Shown here in pieces: positions 5,651 to 6,430 of a DNA stretch of 6,430 nt. This stretch comes from Atribacteria bacterium SCGC AAA255-G05 (GTDB lineage: Bacteria > Atribacterota > Phoenicimicrobiia > Phoenicimicrobiales > Phoenicimicrobiaceae), in contig ASPA01000070.1 in the NCBI GenBank assembly GCA_000405605.1, positions 1 to 6,430 on the forward strand. Reading direction: 5' to 3'. The notes beneath the pieces are model-generated. The model worked only from the letters and a program-made list of their open reading frames with translations, was not told where the DNA came from and made no database searches. Position numbers and translations under genes: made by a program. Within the stretch, counting starts at the first letter, position 1. Each line of letters starts with the position of its first letter.

Positions 5651-6133
5651 ATGTCTATAAGTAAAATTCTTTCCTGGAGTGTAGTTATCTTTTGGATGAT
5701 ACTCATTTTTACTCTATCATCCCAGGTAGCTCAACAGTCTAATCAGTTGAGCACAAGAATAACAGAGATTATTGTTAAAACAGTTGAACGAATTGTTCCA
5801 CAGGCAGACCTGGATATATACAAATTAAATAACTTAGTAAGAAAAAGTACCCATTTCTTTGCATATTTAGTACTTGGACTGTTGGTGATAAACGTCTTGA
5901 TAAGAAGTGGAGTATATGGATATCGGAGCATAGTTTTAGTTTTATTGATTTGTGTGCTGTATGCGATAAGTGATGAGGTACATCAGTTATTTGTCTCGGA
6001 CAGAGGGGGAGAGGTTAAGGATATAATCATTGATAGTGCTGGGGCGACTGTTGGGATTGGTGTGTATTTGCTTACTAGTAGTGTTGGTAAGCTAAGAAGG
6101 AAAGTTGGAAATGATAAACTAAAATGTACCTAA
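5651..6133 (+). CDS. VanZ-family integral membrane protein
   Basis: Complete 160-residue membrane protein with four predicted helices (about 6-22, 68-85, 92-107, 125-142). VanZ-family landmarks are in order: SSQ (23-25) after helix 1, the basic-aromatic RKSTHFFAYLVLG (64-76), SDEVHQLF (107-114) at the end of helix 3, and DRGGEVKDIIIDSAGATVG (117-135) leading into helix 4. VanZ was named for low-level teicoplanin resistance in the vanA cluster, but most chromosomal homologues have no established role. Their frequent company with cell-surface polysaccharide genes suggests a link with envelope assembly. An aaagga site (5637-5642) 8 bases before the ATG supports this start. It is separated from the glycan operon by about 300 bases of repeat-rich DNA and is probably transcribed on its own, though I found no convincing promoter. 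Family call is firm; function is unknown. Confidence 0.88.
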   Translation: MSISKILSWSVVIFWMILIFTLSSQVAQQSNQLSTRITEIIVKTVERIVPQADLDIYKLNNLVRKSTHFFAYLVLGLLVINVLIRSGVYGYRSIVLVLLICVLYAISDEVHQLFVSDRGGEVKDIIIDSAGATVGIGVYLLTSSVGKLRRKVGNDKLKCT

Positions 6134-6158
6134 GGGGGGGAAATGCAAAAGAAGGTTA

Positions 6159-6180
6159 CAAGTTGCGAGTTTCAAGTTGC
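6159..6180 (+). repeat. caagttgc direct repeat
   Basis: caagttgc occurs at 6159-6166 and 6173-6180, one copy every 14 bases, followed by a partial aagtt. The spacer gagttt is a degenerate form of the same word, so this looks like a decayed 7-base tandem array. Confidence 0.6.
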
Positions 6181-6226
6181 AAGTTAAGATAAAGATAGAA
6201 GATGCGGGTTATAATTATAAGATAGC

Positions 6227-6263
6227 GGATAGGAATAGAGGATAGGAATAGAGGATAGGAATA
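6227..6263 (+). repeat. 13-base tandem repeat, about 2.8 copies
   Basis: The unit ggataggaataga occupies 6227-6239 and 6240-6252 exactly, with a partial third copy (11 matching bases) at 6253-6263. The copies are identical, which suggests recent slippage or expansion. Confidence 0.85.
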
Positions 6264-6266
6264 ACA

Positions 6267-6287
6267 GTATCGAGTATCGAGTATCGA
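6267..6287 (+). repeat. 7-base tandem repeat, 3 exact copies
   Basis: gtatcga is repeated at 6267-6273, 6274-6280 and 6281-6287, then the array ends in gtg. It starts 4 bases after the 13-base array but with an unrelated unit. Confidence 0.85.
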
Positions 6288-6367
6288 GTGAAGAAAGAAA
6301 AAGAAAAGAAATGCAAGAAAAACAGTTTTTAGTTTTTAATTAGAAAGATAGTATAGTTAGCAAAGTC

Positions 6368-6430
6368 CTATAAATCAAAATGTTCAGTAATCACTTGGTT
6401 TATTTTGTTTATAGTTTCCTTGTCTTCAAT
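6368..6430 (-). CDS. Possible 3' end of an unidentified minus-strand gene
   Basis: Read on the minus strand from the right edge, one frame is open for 20 codons and ends in TAG (complement of 6368-6370). The translation IEDKETINKINQVITEHFDL is a charged, amphipathic, helix-like tail that looks protein-like. Twenty open codons can occur by chance in AT-rich DNA, and no family can be named. If real, it converges on the vanZ-like gene, with the 6134-6367 interval between the two 3' ends. Confidence 0.35.
   Translation of the reverse strand: MEDKETINKINQVITEHFDL

Larger units (their letters stand above)
6134..6367. other. Repeat-rich, apparently non-coding interval
   Basis: After the vanZ-like stop there is a run of seven G (6134-6140) and then purine-rich simple-sequence DNA. 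Several unrelated short repeats follow each other: caagttgc pairs, a 13-base tandem, a 7-base tandem and an agttttt doublet (6324-6337). I see no gene, RNA or intrinsic terminator here; frames are short and start-poor. Confidence 0.6.

Noticed and set aside
6143..6184. A 13-codon frame starting at ATG 6143 after a G-run
   Set aside because: It runs through the caagttgc repeats, is very short and has no protein-like features; the G-run makes an accidental Shine-Dalgarno.

Overview
The window reads as a piece of a low-GC bacterial chromosome. Hand counts of single 60-base lines give about 25-33% GC in the first genes and about 42% in the gene at 4197. Codon use is rich in AGA and ATA, Shine-Dalgarno sites are purine-rich, and the intergenic DNA is full of short AT-rich tandem repeats. 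This would suit an uncultured anaerobe of Atribacterota or Bacillota type, but that placement is a guess from style, not a phylogenetic result.

Positions 1-4147 hold a tightly packed plus-strand operon for surface polysaccharide or glycolipid synthesis. It begins with the 3' end of a WlbA/WbpB-type nucleotide-sugar dehydrogenase, followed by a left-handed beta-helix N-acetyltransferase (WlbB/WbpD role) and a PLP aminotransferase (WlbC/WbpE role). These are three consecutive steps toward UDP-2,3-diacetamido-2,3-dideoxy-glucuronic acid, the precursor of UDP-ManNAc3NAcA. Next come a membrane-anchored family 2 glycosyltransferase of ExoA type and a WecA/TagO/MraY-like polyprenyl-phosphate sugar-1-phosphate transferase. 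Adjacent genes overlap by 17, 1, 4 and 1 bases, so translation is probably coupled. The likely logic is that the first three enzymes make a rare diacetamido uronic acid nucleotide, while the last two build on a lipid carrier. The 6-dehydrogenase (WbpA) and the 2-epimerase (WbpI/WlbD) are not in the window.

After a 49-base gap comes a second DegT/DnrJ/EryC1 aminotransferase (4197-5354). It has noticeably higher GC and belongs to a different subgroup from the first, so it is probably a separate module for another amino sugar.

From 5355 the character changes. The 296-base gap at 5355-5650 is a mosaic of short repeats, a GC-rich REP-like palindrome, a small perfect hairpin, and what looks like the decayed first codons of a serine recombinase gene on the minus strand. 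A VanZ-family membrane protein follows (5651-6133), then another repeat-rich stretch (6134-6367). The last 63 bases may be the 3' end of a minus-strand gene.

I saw no tRNA, rRNA, CRISPR array, complete insertion sequence or convincing intrinsic terminator. No wholly new system is evident. The best leads are the unusual catalytic motifs of the WecA-like protein and the repeat and recombinase debris around the vanZ-like gene.
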